From contig NZ_JAGSPN010000006.1 in NCBI RefSeq assembly GCF_018139685.1, forward strand, positions 186,001 through 250,000: a DNA stretch of 64,000 nt, read 5' to 3'. The position numbers and the translations under genes are program-made. Of this stretch, positions 18,313 through 27,550 are shown piece by piece. The notes under the pieces are model-generated. The model saw only the letters and a program-made list of their open reading frames with translations. It was not told the DNA's origin and searched no databases. The stretch is from Cognatundibacterium luofuense. GTDB lineage: Bacteria; Pseudomonadota; Gammaproteobacteria; Burkholderiales; Burkholderiaceae_D. The stretch's first letter is position 1, and each line of letters starts with the position of its first letter.

Positions 18313-18524
18313 GAAATACTCCGTTCGTATCAAGAAGACAAGCGGAGTATAGAGCCTGAGCATGAAGGTGGCTGCGGTAATCGGTATGCAGATTTACCAG
18401 GCTGTAAAAAAACCACAATACGCAGTGTTACAGCTGTCAGGGAGAGGATTGCAGGAAGATCAGCAGAAGCATTGCGGTTGCTGCGGATACGGGATAGCGC
18501 CTTGTTGCCGGTATCCGTGGCGAA

Positions 18525-19469
18525 TTAATTGTCGCGGTAAATCGCGACTTCCGGTGCGCTGGCACCGCGTACCAGTCCGCGGTACATGCCTTCACTGTTG
18601 AAGCTCAGGCAGATTTCACCGGTAGCGCTGACACCGATGATGCCGCCGCTGCCCTGAACGGCCGGCAGGCTGTGCATCACCACCTGACTTGCTGCAACGG
18701 TCAGGGTTTCATTCAGATAGCGCATGCGGGCGCTGATATCGTGCAGCGCGACACTGCGGATAAAGGCTTCGCCGGTCCCGGTTGCTGACAGCGCTGCTGT
18801 GCGGTTATCCGCATAACATCCGGCGCCTGGGATTGGTGTGTCGCCGATGCGTCCGGCCAGTTTGTTGGTCATACCCCCGGTAGAAGTCGCTGCCGCGAGA
18901 TTGCCGTGCTGATCCAGTGCGACTGCGCCGACAGTTCCCATCTTGCGATCTTCATCAATCGGACGTGCCTGATGGTCAAGCATGACTCGGTTTTGCTGGC
19001 GTGCCTGCAACCATTGCTGGTAACGGAAATCGGTGTGAAAGTAGTCAGGCGCAGCGGTTTCCGCACCGTGCTTGCTGGCAAACGCTTCCGCACCCGAACC
19101 GGCCAGTAATACATGCGGACTTTTTTCCATCACGAGTCTTGCGGCTTTGACGGGATTGCGCAGTGTGCTGACGCCGGCTACCGCACCTGCTGCCAGTTGA
19201 CTGCCATCCATCACAGCGGCATCCATTTCATGCGTTCCTGCAGCGGTATAGACAGAACCTTTGCCGGCATTGAATAACTCACAGTCTTCCAGCAGGCTGA
19301 CTGCCAGTTCGACGGTATCGAGGGCGCTGCCACCCTGTAGCAGGCATTTCTGCGCTGCCCGCAGTATCTGTGTCAGTGCTGATAGGTACGCTGCCTCTTG
19401 CGCAGCACTGATTTTGGTGCGCAAAATCGTGCCTGCGCCGCCATGAATGACGCAGACAGGCGTGATCAT
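18525..19469 (-). CDS. iaaA: Isoaspartyl peptidase / L-asparaginase (Ntn-hydrolase, type III)
   Basis: 314-aa precursor cleaved autocatalytically before the nucleophilic Thr (about residue 178 in KMGTVGAVALD). The mature enzyme removes N-terminal isoAsp residues and hydrolyses Asn. Other conserved pieces are the N-terminal IHGGAG, LFNAGKGSVYT, the GRIGDTPIPGAGCYAD loop and SATGTGEAFIR. The ATG overlaps the stop of the RpiR-type regulator as ATGA, so they are translationally coupled. This pairing suggests the regulator senses a peptide, amino-acid or sugar-linked metabolite connected with this hydrolase. Confidence 0.95.
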   Translation of the reverse strand: MITPVCVIHGGAGTILRTKISAAQEAAYLSALTQILRAAQKCLLQGGSALDTVELAVSLLEDCELFNAGKGSVYTAAGTHEMDAAVMDGSQLAAGAVAGVSTLRNPVKAARLVMEKSPHVLLAGSGAEAFASKHGAETAAPDYFHTDFRYQQWLQARQQNRVMLDHQARPIDEDRKMGTVGAVALDQHGNLAAATSTGGMTNKLAGRIGDTPIPGAGCYADNRTAALSATGTGEAFIRSVALHDISARMRYLNETLTVAASQVVMHSLPAVQGSGGIIGVSATGEICLSFNSEGMYRGLVRGASAPEVAIYRDN

Positions 19470-20410
19470 GCGCTGTAAGGATGTTCGGGAAAAGCCGCCT
19501 CTTCTTCAGCACGGCGACCCGCCTGATGCGACGGGTCCTGATACAGCCATGGCAGCACGAATTTTGTCATTTCGGATGCGGCGTGTACCGGTGCAGCGGA
19601 CTGGTGGGCAACAGCGCTGCAGATCGCTTCGATCAGACATAACGCAGCACCTTCGGAATTCGGAGAAAACTGACGGCGGGTTTGTGCAAACAGTGTGATA
19701 TCCGCCAGTGCCGCCAGAGGTGAACTTGGCGCATCCGTCAGCGCCAGTATCGGAACCCGCTTTTCTTTTAATTGCGTCAGAATAGTGACAACATCCGCCG
19801 CGTAGCGCGGGAAGGAAATGCCGATCACCAGATCTTTTTCTGTGAATTTAAATAATTGGCGCGCCACTGTTGACGGTCCGGCGGTACCCATCGCAGATTG
19901 TACAGTTTTGCAATACGGGTCCAGATTGTGTGCCATTAAGCCTGCGAGAAAACCACTGGCACCATAGCCGATGATGTAAATCCGCTCTGCATTCAGAATC
20001 AGGCGGGCAGCCTGCTCGCACAGCGCTGGGTCAAGACCACGGCGGGTCGCTTCCAGATTGGCAATATCTTCGTTAAGCGTGCCGGCAATAATTTCTGCCG
20101 GTGTGGCAGGGCGTTGCACTTCATTGCGCAGGTTATCAATCGGTACCAGCATCGCTTCAAATCCGCTGACCAGTTCGGCGCGGAATTGCGGGTAGCCTTC
20201 AAAACCGAGTGCTCGCGCAAAGCGGTTAGCGGTAGCGACAGAAATCCCGACGGCATTCGCCAGTTCATCGATCGACATCGTGGCGGAGCGGAATACATTT
20301 GACAACACATAATCCGCTGCTTTTTTATGCGCTTTCGACAAGTTCATATATACCTTGCCGATACGGGCGTTGACGGTGCCGCCAAGTGCTTGTGTGTCAG
20401 GACGATTCAT
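19466..20410 (-). CDS. MurR/RpiR-family transcriptional regulator
   Basis: 314-aa regulator from ATG 20410, with an N-terminal helix-turn-helix of the RpiR type (MSIDELANAVGISVATANRFARALGFEGYPQFR in parts, about residues 45-80) and a C-terminal SIS sugar-isomerase-like domain (IYIIGYGASGFLAGLMAH; DLVIGISFPRYAADVV) that normally binds a phosphosugar. No strong ribosome binding site precedes 20410. An upstream frame to 20488 exists but its sequence is not RpiR-like. It is first in the two-gene unit with iaaA. The 20411-20743 gap has no gene. Confidence 0.92.
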   Translation of the reverse strand: MNRPDTQALGGTVNARIGKVYMNLSKAHKKAADYVLSNVFRSATMSIDELANAVGISVATANRFARALGFEGYPQFRAELVSGFEAMLVPIDNLRNEVQRPATPAEIIAGTLNEDIANLEATRRGLDPALCEQAARLILNAERIYIIGYGASGFLAGLMAHNLDPYCKTVQSAMGTAGPSTVARQLFKFTEKDLVIGISFPRYAADVVTILTQLKEKRVPILALTDAPSSPLAALADITLFAQTRRQFSPNSEGAALCLIEAICSAVAHQSAAPVHAASEMTKFVLPWLYQDPSHQAGRRAEEEAAFPEHPYSA

Positions 20411-20743
20411 AGTCTGTGGATAAGTCGGGAAACCGGTTTGTAAATATAGTTTCGGGTATTTGAAATGTAAAGAAATAAAACATTGCATGCCCTGTCAGTC
20501 AGTTGCTGACACGAGACAGACCACTGTACTGTCGTTCAATACCAACGCTGACCTGACACGCTGCAGCGGACAGCAGGCCAGATAGTCGCACCGTTGCGGC
20601 GGAATTTAATTCTTTAATGCGGAAAATAGCCAAATGATATTCTTGAATTGGCAGGTTTTATGGTGGTGCAGGCTGGCGCACGGAACAGGGCAGGAGATCT
20701 GCGACAGAGAAAGCAGATGTGATGCAGTCTTTCAGGTGATCTG

Positions 20744-20774
20744 AAAATACAAACGGCAGCCGCAGGGCTGCCGT
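20744..20774 (-). terminator. Terminator downstream of mnmA
   Basis: ACGGCAGC/GCTGCCGT stem. On the minus strand it is followed by TTGTATTTTC, 20 bp after the mnmA stop. Confidence 0.75.
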
Positions 20775-20793
20775 CGTAATAAGGAAACAGTGT

Positions 20794-21891
20794 TTAGCGA
20801 GTGGCGCTGTGAATGATGCCGCCACCGAGGCAAATATCGCCGTCATACAGCACGGCCGACTGGCCGGGCGTCACTGCCCATTGTGCTTCCGGAAATTGCA
20901 AACGGAAACTTTGTGCATCGCCGCTGAGATGGCAGGCAACATCCGGCTGACGATAGCGGGTTTTTGCGGAGTAGTTGCCGGTTTCCGGTACTGAGCCGGC
21001 GACCCAGCTGGTCTGGCTCGCTTCGAGCTCTGCGGAAAGCAGCCACGGGTGATCATGCCCCTGCACCACATACAGACGGTTGTTTTTCACGTCTTTACGC
21101 GCGACATACCACGCATCACTCGAACCATCGGCTTTCTGATGGGTTTTGATGCCGCCGATGCCGATGCCTTTGCGCTGACCCAGCGTGTAAAAGCTGAGTC
21201 CGACATGCTTGCCAATGACTTGCTCTTCCGGCGTACGGATTTCACCCGGCTGGAATGACAGATAGCGGTTCAGGAAGTCACGGAAAGGGCGCTCGCCGAT
21301 GAAGCAGATACCGGTGGAATCTTTCTTGCGCGCATTCGGTAACTGCAGGCGTTCTGCAATTTTGCGGACTTCGGTTTTCGGGATTTCACCGAGCGGAAAC
21401 AGGGTATTAGCCAGTTGTTTCTGGTTCAGCCTGTGCAGGAAGTAACTCTGATCCTTGCTCGCATCCAGCGCTTTCAGCAATTGAAACTGACCATCGACTT
21501 CACGCACCCGCGCATAGTGGCCGGTGGCGATGTAATCCGCACCCAGTGTCATTGCATGGTCGAGGAAGGCTTTGAATTTGATTTCGGCGTTACACAGCAC
21601 ATCCGGATTCGGTGTGCGGCCTGCTTCGTATTCACGCAGAAATTCAGCGAATACGCGGTCTTTATATTCAGCGGCAAAATTGACCGCTTCGATATCGACG
21701 CCAACCACGTCTGCCACGCTGACTGCATCAATCCAGTCTTCGCGGGTGGAGCAGTATTCGGAGTCATCGTCATCTTCCCAGTTTTTCATAAACAGGCCGA
21801 TGACTTCGTAGCCCTGTTCTTTCAGTAACCAGGCGGAAACGGACGAATCCACGCCGCCGGACATACCGATCACAACACGTTTTTTACTCAT
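20794..21891 (-). CDS. mnmA: tRNA-specific 2-thiouridylase
   Basis: Inserts sulfur at U34 of Lys, Glu and Gln tRNAs, using ATP and a persulfide relay. It is 365 aa, family-normal. The PP-loop GMSGGVDSS is at residues 9-17, the first catalytic Cys lies in [12 protein letters not shown] (about residue 101) and the second in STGICFIGE (about residue 200). The ATG overlaps the stop of the Nudix gene (ATGA), so the two are coupled, an arrangement also common in gammaproteobacteria with nudJ-mnmA. Confidence 0.98.
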   Translation of the reverse strand: MSKKRVVIGMSGGVDSSVSAWLLKEQGYEVIGLFMKNWEDDDDSEYCSTREDWIDAVSVADVVGVDIEAVNFAAEYKDRVFAEFLREYEAGRTPNPDVLCNAEIKFKAFLDHAMTLGADYIATGHYARVREVDGQFQLLKALDASKDQSYFLHRLNQKQLANTLFPLGEIPKTEVRKIAERLQLPNARKKDSTGICFIGERPFRDFLNRYLSFQPGEIRTPEEQVIGKHVGLSFYTLGQRKGIGIGGIKTHQKADGSSDAWYVARKDVKNNRLYVVQGHDHPWLLSAELEASQTSWVAGSVPETGNYSAKTRYRQPDVACHLSGDAQSFRLQFPEAQWAVTPGQSAVLYDGDICLGGGIIHSATR

Positions 21892-22358
21892 AAAGCACTT
21901 GGATGGGTGAAGAGCAGTGACAAAGGTGCACGTTTGCCACGCAGGTAATCATCAATACATTGCAGCACCAGCGGACTGCGGTGCTGATGTTCACAATTCA
22001 GGATCTCAGCATAGCTCATCCAGCGCGCGGCGCGGATGCCATGATCAAGCGGACGGTCTGTCAGCGCACCGGCCTCACCGGTAAATGCAAAGCGCAGATA
22101 GGTCACGGTTTCACCGCTGGATGGCGATACAAACGTCGATAAGTAGGTACCGACCAGCGCTGCCGGCTGAAATTCATACGCTGTTTCTTCCAGCGTTTCG
22201 CGAATCACGGCCTGTTCCAGTGATTCTTTCGGTTCCAGATGACCGGCTGGCTGATTAATGCGCACGCCGTCCGGCGTATCTTCTTCAACCATCAGAAAGC
22301 GGTTCTGACGTTCGATGATGGCCGCAACAGTGACGGAGGGTTTCCAGATGGTAGACAT
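21888..22358 (-). CDS. Nudix hydrolase (NudJ-like phosphatase)
   Basis: 156-aa protein with a complete Nudix box ([24 protein letters not shown] in two parts: GX5E, then REXXEE), which binds Mg2+ for pyrophosphate cleavage. NudJ-type enzymes hydrolyse HMP-pyrophosphate and nucleoside di- and triphosphates. ACAGGAAATACT precedes the ATG. The position immediately upstream of and overlapping mnmA supports the NudJ assignment. The exact substrate is not determinable. Confidence 0.93.
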   Translation of the reverse strand: MSTIWKPSVTVAAIIERQNRFLMVEEDTPDGVRINQPAGHLEPKESLEQAVIRETLEETAYEFQPAALVGTYLSTFVSPSSGETVTYLRFAFTGEAGALTDRPLDHGIRAARWMSYAEILNCEHQHRSPLVLQCIDDYLRGKRAPLSLLFTHPSAL

Positions 22359-22837
22359 AGTATTTCCTGTTCAGGCCGGTATTGTACTTGGATGCGCCCT
22401 TTTCTGCGCGTTCACTGCTGTAGCGCAGCATGAACAGCATTAGCTAATGCGAATTTTGTCTTTACGGATAGTACGTAGTGCTTTGATAAAAACAGCGGCT
22501 TTGCTGACGGCAGCGAAGTGTCCGTGGTTTCTGTCTAAGTAATTGAATATAAAAGATAAACAGAATTTTTTGCGCACTTTTGGTGCATTTGTCTGGCTCA
22601 GAATTGAGGCGAAATTGCTACATTTTCTGAAAAAAATCAGCGTTGTTCGCGCTAATGCTTGCATGTAATATCGTTGTCGAATATGACATGTAAGCTTGTG
22701 GTAAGCATTTGTGGTGCACCAGTGTGCGCTGCCGCAAGCAGGGTGATGCGGACCGGCGGGATGCCGGGGCGCCAGTGTCATGACCGGTTTTAACAGCAGT
22801 TTTCGAAAGATTTTATTAATCAACAGGGAGCAGTGCT
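22359..22837. other. 479-bp divergent intergenic region, nudix/pntAA
   Basis: No credible gene; a 127-codon frame on the minus strand has no start codon context and an odd composition. A hairpin with a bulge (GTTCAcTGCTG/CAGCATGAAC) is at 22411-22436. An imperfect inverted repeat (GCTTGCATGT and ACATGTAAGC, 9 of 10) spans roughly 22656-22695, upstream of pntAA, and could be a regulator site. Confidence 0.5.
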
Positions 22838-23953
22838 ATGAGAATCGGCATTCCAGCCGAGATCAGGCCGGGGGAAACCAGGGTGGCGGCCACCCCCGAA
22901 ACGATCAAGAAGTATGTGGCCGCGGGACATGAGGTCGTGGTGCAGAGCGGTGCAGGGATTGCATCCAGTATCACGGACGATGCTTATCAGGCCGCCGGTG
23001 CGGTACTGACCGATGCCGCCGGTGCTTTGAGTGCCGATCTGGTGCTCAAAGTCCGTGCGCCGGATGCCAGTGAGCGGGCGCTGATGCGCAAGGACAGCGT
23101 TTTAGTAGGAATGCTCAATCCTTATGACGCTGATAATAATGCTGCCATGGCGGCAGCAGGATTCAGCGCTTTTGCACTGGAAGCGGCACCCCGCATTACC
23201 CGTGCACAGTCGATGGACGTGTTGTCCTCGCAAGCCAATATTGCCGGTTACAAAGCGGTAATGCTGGCAGCAAACACCTATCAGCGCTTCATGCCTATGC
23301 TGATGACGGCAGCGGGTACGGTGAAAGCCGCCCGTGTGCTGATCATGGGTGTCGGCGTCGCAGGCTTACAGGCCATCGCGACCGCCAAACGTCTGGGGGC
23401 AGTGATCGAAGCGTCCGACGTTAGACCTCCGGTCAAAGAACAAGTAGAATCTCTCGGTGCGAAATTCATTGATGTCCCCTATGAGACCGATGAAGAACGC
23501 CAAATCGCTCAGGGTGTTGGCGGCTATGCACGTCCTATGCCCGCTGCCTGGATGCAACGTCAGGCGGCTCTTGTCCATGAGCGGGCCAAACTGGCTGACA
23601 TCATTATTACTACTGCTCTGATACCTGGCCGCAAAGCACCGGTGCTCATTTCCGAAGAGACCGTGAAAGCGATGAAACCGGGCTCCGTAATTGTGGATAT
23701 GGCGGTGGAACAAGGCGGTAATTGTCCTTTATCTGAACCGGGCAAAACCGTCACCCGCCACGGTGTACACATTATCGGAGAACCAAATCTGGCTTGCCTG
23801 GTGGCAGCGGACGCTTCGGCGCTGTATGCCCGCAATGTGCTGGATTTCCTGAAACTGATCATCACCAAAGATGGTGCACTCGCGATTAACCGCGAAGATG
23901 AGATCGTCGCAGCGACGCTGGTGTGTGCCGGCGGGGAGGTACTCAGAAAGTAG
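22838..23953 (+). CDS. pntAA: NAD(P) transhydrogenase subunit alpha, soluble part (domain I)
   Basis: NAD(H)-binding domain I of the proton-translocating transhydrogenase, which uses the proton gradient to make NADPH. It is 371 aa and resembles alanine dehydrogenase (start RIGIPAEIRPGETRVAATPE in part; the RASDVRPP-like EASDVRPPVKEQVESLGAKF region; nucleotide-binding IMGVGVAGLQAIATAKRLGA). GGGAG lies 10 bases before ATG 22838. This is the three-subunit form in which the membrane part is a separate gene. panD lies between it and that gene. Confidence 0.96.
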   Translation: MRIGIPAEIRPGETRVAATPETIKKYVAAGHEVVVQSGAGIASSITDDAYQAAGAVLTDAAGALSADLVLKVRAPDASERALMRKDSVLVGMLNPYDADNNAAMAAAGFSAFALEAAPRITRAQSMDVLSSQANIAGYKAVMLAANTYQRFMPMLMTAAGTVKAARVLIMGVGVAGLQAIATAKRLGAVIEASDVRPPVKEQVESLGAKFIDVPYETDEERQIAQGVGGYARPMPAAWMQRQAALVHERAKLADIIITTALIPGRKAPVLISEETVKAMKPGSVIVDMAVEQGGNCPLSEPGKTVTRHGVHIIGEPNLACLVAADASALYARNVLDFLKLIITKDGALAINREDEIVAATLVCAGGEVLRK

Positions 23954-23999
23954 CGGATAAGGTCAGATTCCGTAACTTGTACCTGAAAGTTGAAAGATC

Positions 24000-24359
24000 A
24001 TGCAAAGAAATATGCTCCGCGCCAAAATTCATCGCGCAACTGTGACCCAGTGCGACCTCCACTACGAAGGCTCCTGTGGAATCGATGAAGATCTGCTTGA
24101 TGCTGCGAACATCATTGAGAACGAGCAGATTGAGCTGTACAACGTCAATAACGGCGAACGTTTTTCCACCTACGCGATTAAAGGTAAACGCGGCAGTGGT
24201 GAAATTTCCCTGAATGGCGCCGCAGCTCGCAGGGTGCAACTGGGCGACCTGATGATTATCTGCACTTACGCGCCGATGACAGAAGAAGAAGCGCGTAACT
24301 ACAAACCGAAAGTTGTGTTTGTGAACGGTAAAAATCAGATCACCAGTCTGAAGGAGTAA
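24000..24359 (+). CDS. panD: Aspartate 1-decarboxylase proenzyme
   Basis: Makes beta-alanine for pantothenate and coenzyme A. It is 119 aa, close to the usual 120-126. Self-cleavage occurs at Gly-Ser in [10 protein letters not shown] (Gly24-Ser25), forming the pyruvoyl cofactor. Lys9 and the [19 protein letters not shown] region are also present. ATG 24000 gives [12 protein letters not shown], matching the spacing of E. coli PanD. It sits 46 bp after pntAA and 120 bp before pntAB on the same strand, so it is apparently cotranscribed with the transhydrogenase. That is an unusual neighbour for it. Confidence 0.97.
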   Translation: MQRNMLRAKIHRATVTQCDLHYEGSCGIDEDLLDAANIIENEQIELYNVNNGERFSTYAIKGKRGSGEISLNGAAARRVQLGDLMIICTYAPMTEEEARNYKPKVVFVNGKNQITSLKE

Positions 24360-24479
24360 CGGCAAGCCCGTTGCAGCATGGTCCGGTCGGCAACTCCGGC
24401 CGGAACCTGCGCCCCGCAGTTTGAACGGGAGTGCTTCTTTTGCATGTCAGCTCAGAATAAATTATCCAGAGAGGACATC

Positions 24480-24791
24480 ATGGAAGTCAGTCATACCCTT
24501 ACCAACCTGATCATTTTTGTGCTGGCCGTTTATGTCGGCTACCACGTGGTGTGGAATGTCACACCTGCTTTACATACTCCCCTGATGGCGGTCACCAATG
24601 CGGTATCGGCCATTATCATCGTTGGCGCCATGCTGGCTGCCGGCCTGACCGAAGGCGTACTCGCGCAGGTCATGGGCACGGTCGCGGTTGCGCTTGCTGC
24701 AGTGAATGTATTCGGCGGTTTTCTGGTCACCCAGAGGATGCTGGAAATGTTCCGTAAGAAAGAGAAGAACACTGCAGCGGAGGGCAAATAA
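24480..24791 (+). CDS. pntAB: NAD(P) transhydrogenase subunit alpha, membrane part
   Basis: 103-aa membrane protein with three transmembrane helices (NLIIFVLAVYVGYHVVW; VSAIIIVGAMLAAGL; VMGTVAVALAAVNVFGGFLV), the N-terminal part of the proton channel. ATG 24480 has AGAGAGGACATC upstream; the frame continues to 24378 without support. Its stop codon shares a base with the pntB start (TAATG), so the two are translationally coupled. Confidence 0.95.
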   Translation: MEVSHTLTNLIIFVLAVYVGYHVVWNVTPALHTPLMAVTNAVSAIIIVGAMLAAGLTEGVLAQVMGTVAVALAAVNVFGGFLVTQRMLEMFRKKEKNTAAEGK

Positions 24792-26224
24792 TGAGTATGA
24801 ATCTGGTCACGATGCTGTATCTGATTGCATCGGTCTGTTTTATCCAGGCCTTAAAAGGCTTGTCTCATCCTTCCACGGCCCGTAAAGGGAATGCGTTCGG
24901 TATGGCCGGTATGGCAATTGCCGCACTCACGACCGTGGCGCTGATTATCAAACTGAAATCCGAAGCAACCGGCGGTGGCATCGGCTACGGACTGGTCACG
25001 CTGGGCGTGGTGGTCGGTGGCGGTATCGGCGCCATTCTCGCTAAACGCGTGGAAATGACCAAGATGCCGGAACTGGTAGCGGCGATGCACTCGCTGATCG
25101 GTCTGGCGGCAGTCTGTATCGCGGTAGCAGTAGTGGCAGAGCCGTGGGTATTCAATATCACCGGTCGTGCAGAAGCGATTCCGGTCGGTAACCGTGTGGA
25201 ATTGTTTATCGGTACCTTTGTCGGTGCGATTACCTTCTCCGGTTCGGTGATTGCATTCGGCAAATTGTCCGGCAAATACAAGTTCCGCCTGTTTCAGGGC
25301 GCACCGGTGAATTTTGCCGGTCAGCACATGCTGAATCTGGTGCTGGCGCTGCTGATGATCGGCCTCGGTGTTGCGTTCTGCGTCACACAAAGCTGGACAC
25401 CGTTTGCGGCGATGACGGCGATTGCCTTCGTGCTGGGTGTGCTGATCATCATCCCTATCGGCGGTGCGGATATGCCGGTGGTGGTGTCGATGCTGAACAG
25501 TTATTCCGGCTGGGCTGCAGCGGGGATTGGCTTCTCGCTCAATAACTCAATGCTGATTATTGCCGGTTCGCTGGTTGGTTCATCCGGTGCGATTCTGTCG
25601 TACATCATGTGTAAAGCGATGAACCGCTCGTTCTTCAACGTGATTCTCGGCGGCTTCGGCGGCGAGGCAGCAGCAGGCGGCGCAGCAGCACAGGCGCAGC
25701 GCAATGTGAAATCCGGTTCGCCGGACGACGCAGCCTTCCTGATGACGAACGCAGAATCCGTCATCATCGTGCCGGGTTACGGTCTGGCGGTGGCGCGTGC
25801 GCAGCATGCACTGAAAGAACTGACCGAGAAACTGACGCATGCCGGCGTCAACGTGCGTTATGCGATTCATCCGGTGGCTGGTCGTATGCCGGGTCATATG
25901 AACGTGCTGCTGGCGGAAGCCGAAGTGCCTTACGATCAGGTGTTTGAAATGGAAGATATCAACTCTGAATTCGGTCAGGCTGACGTAGTGCTGGTGCTGG
26001 GCGCGAATGACGTGGTGAATCCTGCTGCGAAAGATCCGAAATCGCCGATTGCCGGCATGCCGATTCTGGAAGCTTACAAAGCGAAAACCGTGATCGTGAA
26101 CAAACGTTCTATGGCTTCCGGTTACGCCGGTCTGGACAATGAATTGTTCTACATGGATAAAACCATGATGGTGTTCGGTGACGCGAAAAAAGTCATCGAA
26201 GACATGGTCAAGGCAGTCGAGTAA
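24791..26224 (+). CDS. pntB: NAD(P) transhydrogenase subunit beta
   Basis: 477-aa protein with nine or so membrane helices over the first ~290 residues (proton channel), then the NADP(H)-binding domain III (VIIVPGYGLAVARAQHAL; RYAIHPVAGRMPGHMNVLLAEAEV; VLGANDVVNPAA; KRSMASGYAGLDN). Length and motifs are typical. It is the last gene of the pntAA-panD-pntAB-pntB unit, closed by a terminator. Confidence 0.97.
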   Translation: MSMNLVTMLYLIASVCFIQALKGLSHPSTARKGNAFGMAGMAIAALTTVALIIKLKSEATGGGIGYGLVTLGVVVGGGIGAILAKRVEMTKMPELVAAMHSLIGLAAVCIAVAVVAEPWVFNITGRAEAIPVGNRVELFIGTFVGAITFSGSVIAFGKLSGKYKFRLFQGAPVNFAGQHMLNLVLALLMIGLGVAFCVTQSWTPFAAMTAIAFVLGVLIIIPIGGADMPVVVSMLNSYSGWAAAGIGFSLNNSMLIIAGSLVGSSGAILSYIMCKAMNRSFFNVILGGFGGEAAAGGAAAQAQRNVKSGSPDDAAFLMTNAESVIIVPGYGLAVARAQHALKELTEKLTHAGVNVRYAIHPVAGRMPGHMNVLLAEAEVPYDQVFEMEDINSEFGQADVVLVLGANDVVNPAAKDPKSPIAGMPILEAYKAKTVIVNKRSMASGYAGLDNELFYMDKTMMVFGDAKKVIEDMVKAVE

Positions 26225-26280
26225 TCCGGCTGGCGCTGAAGCTGCGCAAGCGGCTTCAGCCAGTGCTACTGGTCAAACGA

Positions 26281-26306
26281 AACCGTCCCCAGGGACGGTT
26301 TTTTTA
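26281..26306 (+). terminator. Terminator of the pnt operon
   Basis: AACCGTCCC/GGGACGGTT stem followed by TTTTTTT, 57 bp after the pntB stop. Confidence 0.93.
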
Positions 26307-26334
26307 TGGCTGACCGGTGTCAGCGGCGGGAATC

Positions 26335-26445
26335 GGAGAAAACGCCTCAAAACTGCCTGAATTGCGGACGTCCGCGAAAACAGTGGCTGAGCGGGGTGCT
26401 CTGAAAATGCCTGATGACGATATCTGCACAGTACACGGTAAATCA
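26335..26445 (+). repeat. Dispersed intergenic repeat, degenerate copy B
   Basis: The tail TGCCTGATGACGATatCTGCACAGTA matches the end of copies C and D, and GAATTGCGGACGTCCG resembles the start, but the CGTCGGCAGAAAGT core is lost. It is probably a decayed member. Confidence 0.4.
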
Positions 26446-26548
26446 GGGTGGCCGGATTCCGGTAAACGAAAAATCAAAGCGCCGAAAATCGGGCGACATC
26501 AACCGAAATCTGACATTAAACGAAGCCTGATAAATATAGCCGGATAAA

Positions 26549-26578
26549 ACAAAACGCCGCAGAACGCGGCGTTTGTGT
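26549..26578 (-). terminator. Terminator of the arginase gene
   Basis: AACGCCGC/GCGGCGTT stem followed on the minus strand by TTTGTTTTAT, 28 bp after the rocF stop. Confidence 0.88.
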
Positions 26579-26599
26579 TTTGCAGCAGGCAGAACAGGA

Positions 26600-27511
26600 T
26601 CAGTTGCGTACCAGTGTCGATTTGCCGAACAGACTTTCGATCAGATCGACCGCCAGCGTCGCGGACTGATTGCGCACATCCAGCGCCGGATTCAGTTCCA
26701 CCACATCCAGCGAACCGAGCAGGCCGGTATCTGCGATCATTTCCATGCACAGCTGCGCTTCGCGGTAAGTCGGGCCACCCATCACGGCAGTACCCACGCC
26801 CGGTGCGATGCTAGGATCGAGGCAGTCGATATCAAAGCTGACATGCAGATGGGTATTTGCATCCAGACCTGCCAGTGCGGAACTCATCACATTACGCATG
26901 CCGTATTCATCGATGTAGCGCATGTCGTAGACCTGAATATTCAGTTCGTGGATGAATTTCTTTTCACCCTCATCCACGCTGCGGATACCGATCTGGCGGA
27001 TGTCGGAAGGCTGAATGGCCGGAGTGAAACCCGCGTAATCAATCAGCTCTTTCGGGCCGTGACCCATCAGGCAGGCCACTGGCATACCGTGGATATTGCC
27101 GGTCGGGCTGATGGTCGCCAGATTGCTGTCGGCATGCGCATCAAACCACAGTACGCGCAGCTTTTTACCCTGACGGCGGCAATGTGCCGCCACCGCGCTG
27201 ATAGAGCCAATCGCCAGACAGTGATCACCACCTAACATCATCGGGAATTGGCCGTCGTTGAATGCAGCTTCGACGGCATCATACACAGCCTGATTCCAGT
27301 CGATCGCTTCTTTCAGGTGGCGCAGGCCGTTGACCGGTTCCTGCCACGGATTGGCAGGGCCGTGCAGATTGCCGCGGTCGATCACTTGCAGGTTCAGACC
27401 CTGCAGTGCTTCGGCCAGACCGGCAACACGCAGCGCGTCCGGTCCCATACTTGCGCCTTTGACGCTGGCACCGACATCAGTTGGCGCCCCGATAAGGGTA
27501 ATGGTTTTCAT
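26600..27511 (-). CDS. rocF: Arginase
   Basis: Mn2+-dependent hydrolase giving ornithine and urea. It is 303 aa from ATG 27511 (a TTG at 27541 is possible but improbable). All metal-binding motifs are present: GGDHCLAIGS, WFDAHADSN and SFDIDCLDPSIAPGVGT, with the ELNPALD motif near the C-terminus. It lies 39 bp downstream of the ornithine cyclodeaminase gene on the same strand; together they would convert arginine to ornithine and then proline. A divergent Lrp-type regulator is next to them. Confidence 0.96.
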   Translation of the reverse strand: MKTITLIGAPTDVGASVKGASMGPDALRVAGLAEALQGLNLQVIDRGNLHGPANPWQEPVNGLRHLKEAIDWNQAVYDAVEAAFNDGQFPMMLGGDHCLAIGSISAVAAHCRRQGKKLRVLWFDAHADSNLATISPTGNIHGMPVACLMGHGPKELIDYAGFTPAIQPSDIRQIGIRSVDEGEKKFIHELNIQVYDMRYIDEYGMRNVMSSALAGLDANTHLHVSFDIDCLDPSIAPGVGTAVMGGPTYREAQLCMEMIADTGLLGSLDVVELNPALDVRNQSATLAVDLIESLFGKSTLVRN

Positions 27512-27550
27512 TCTATTCTGTTGATAAAGTGGCTCAGTCAAATGCCTGTG

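Noticed and set aside
22440-22823. 127-codon frame upstream of pntAA
   Set aside because: Starts at TTG without ribosome binding site, odd mixed composition, lies in a promoter region.
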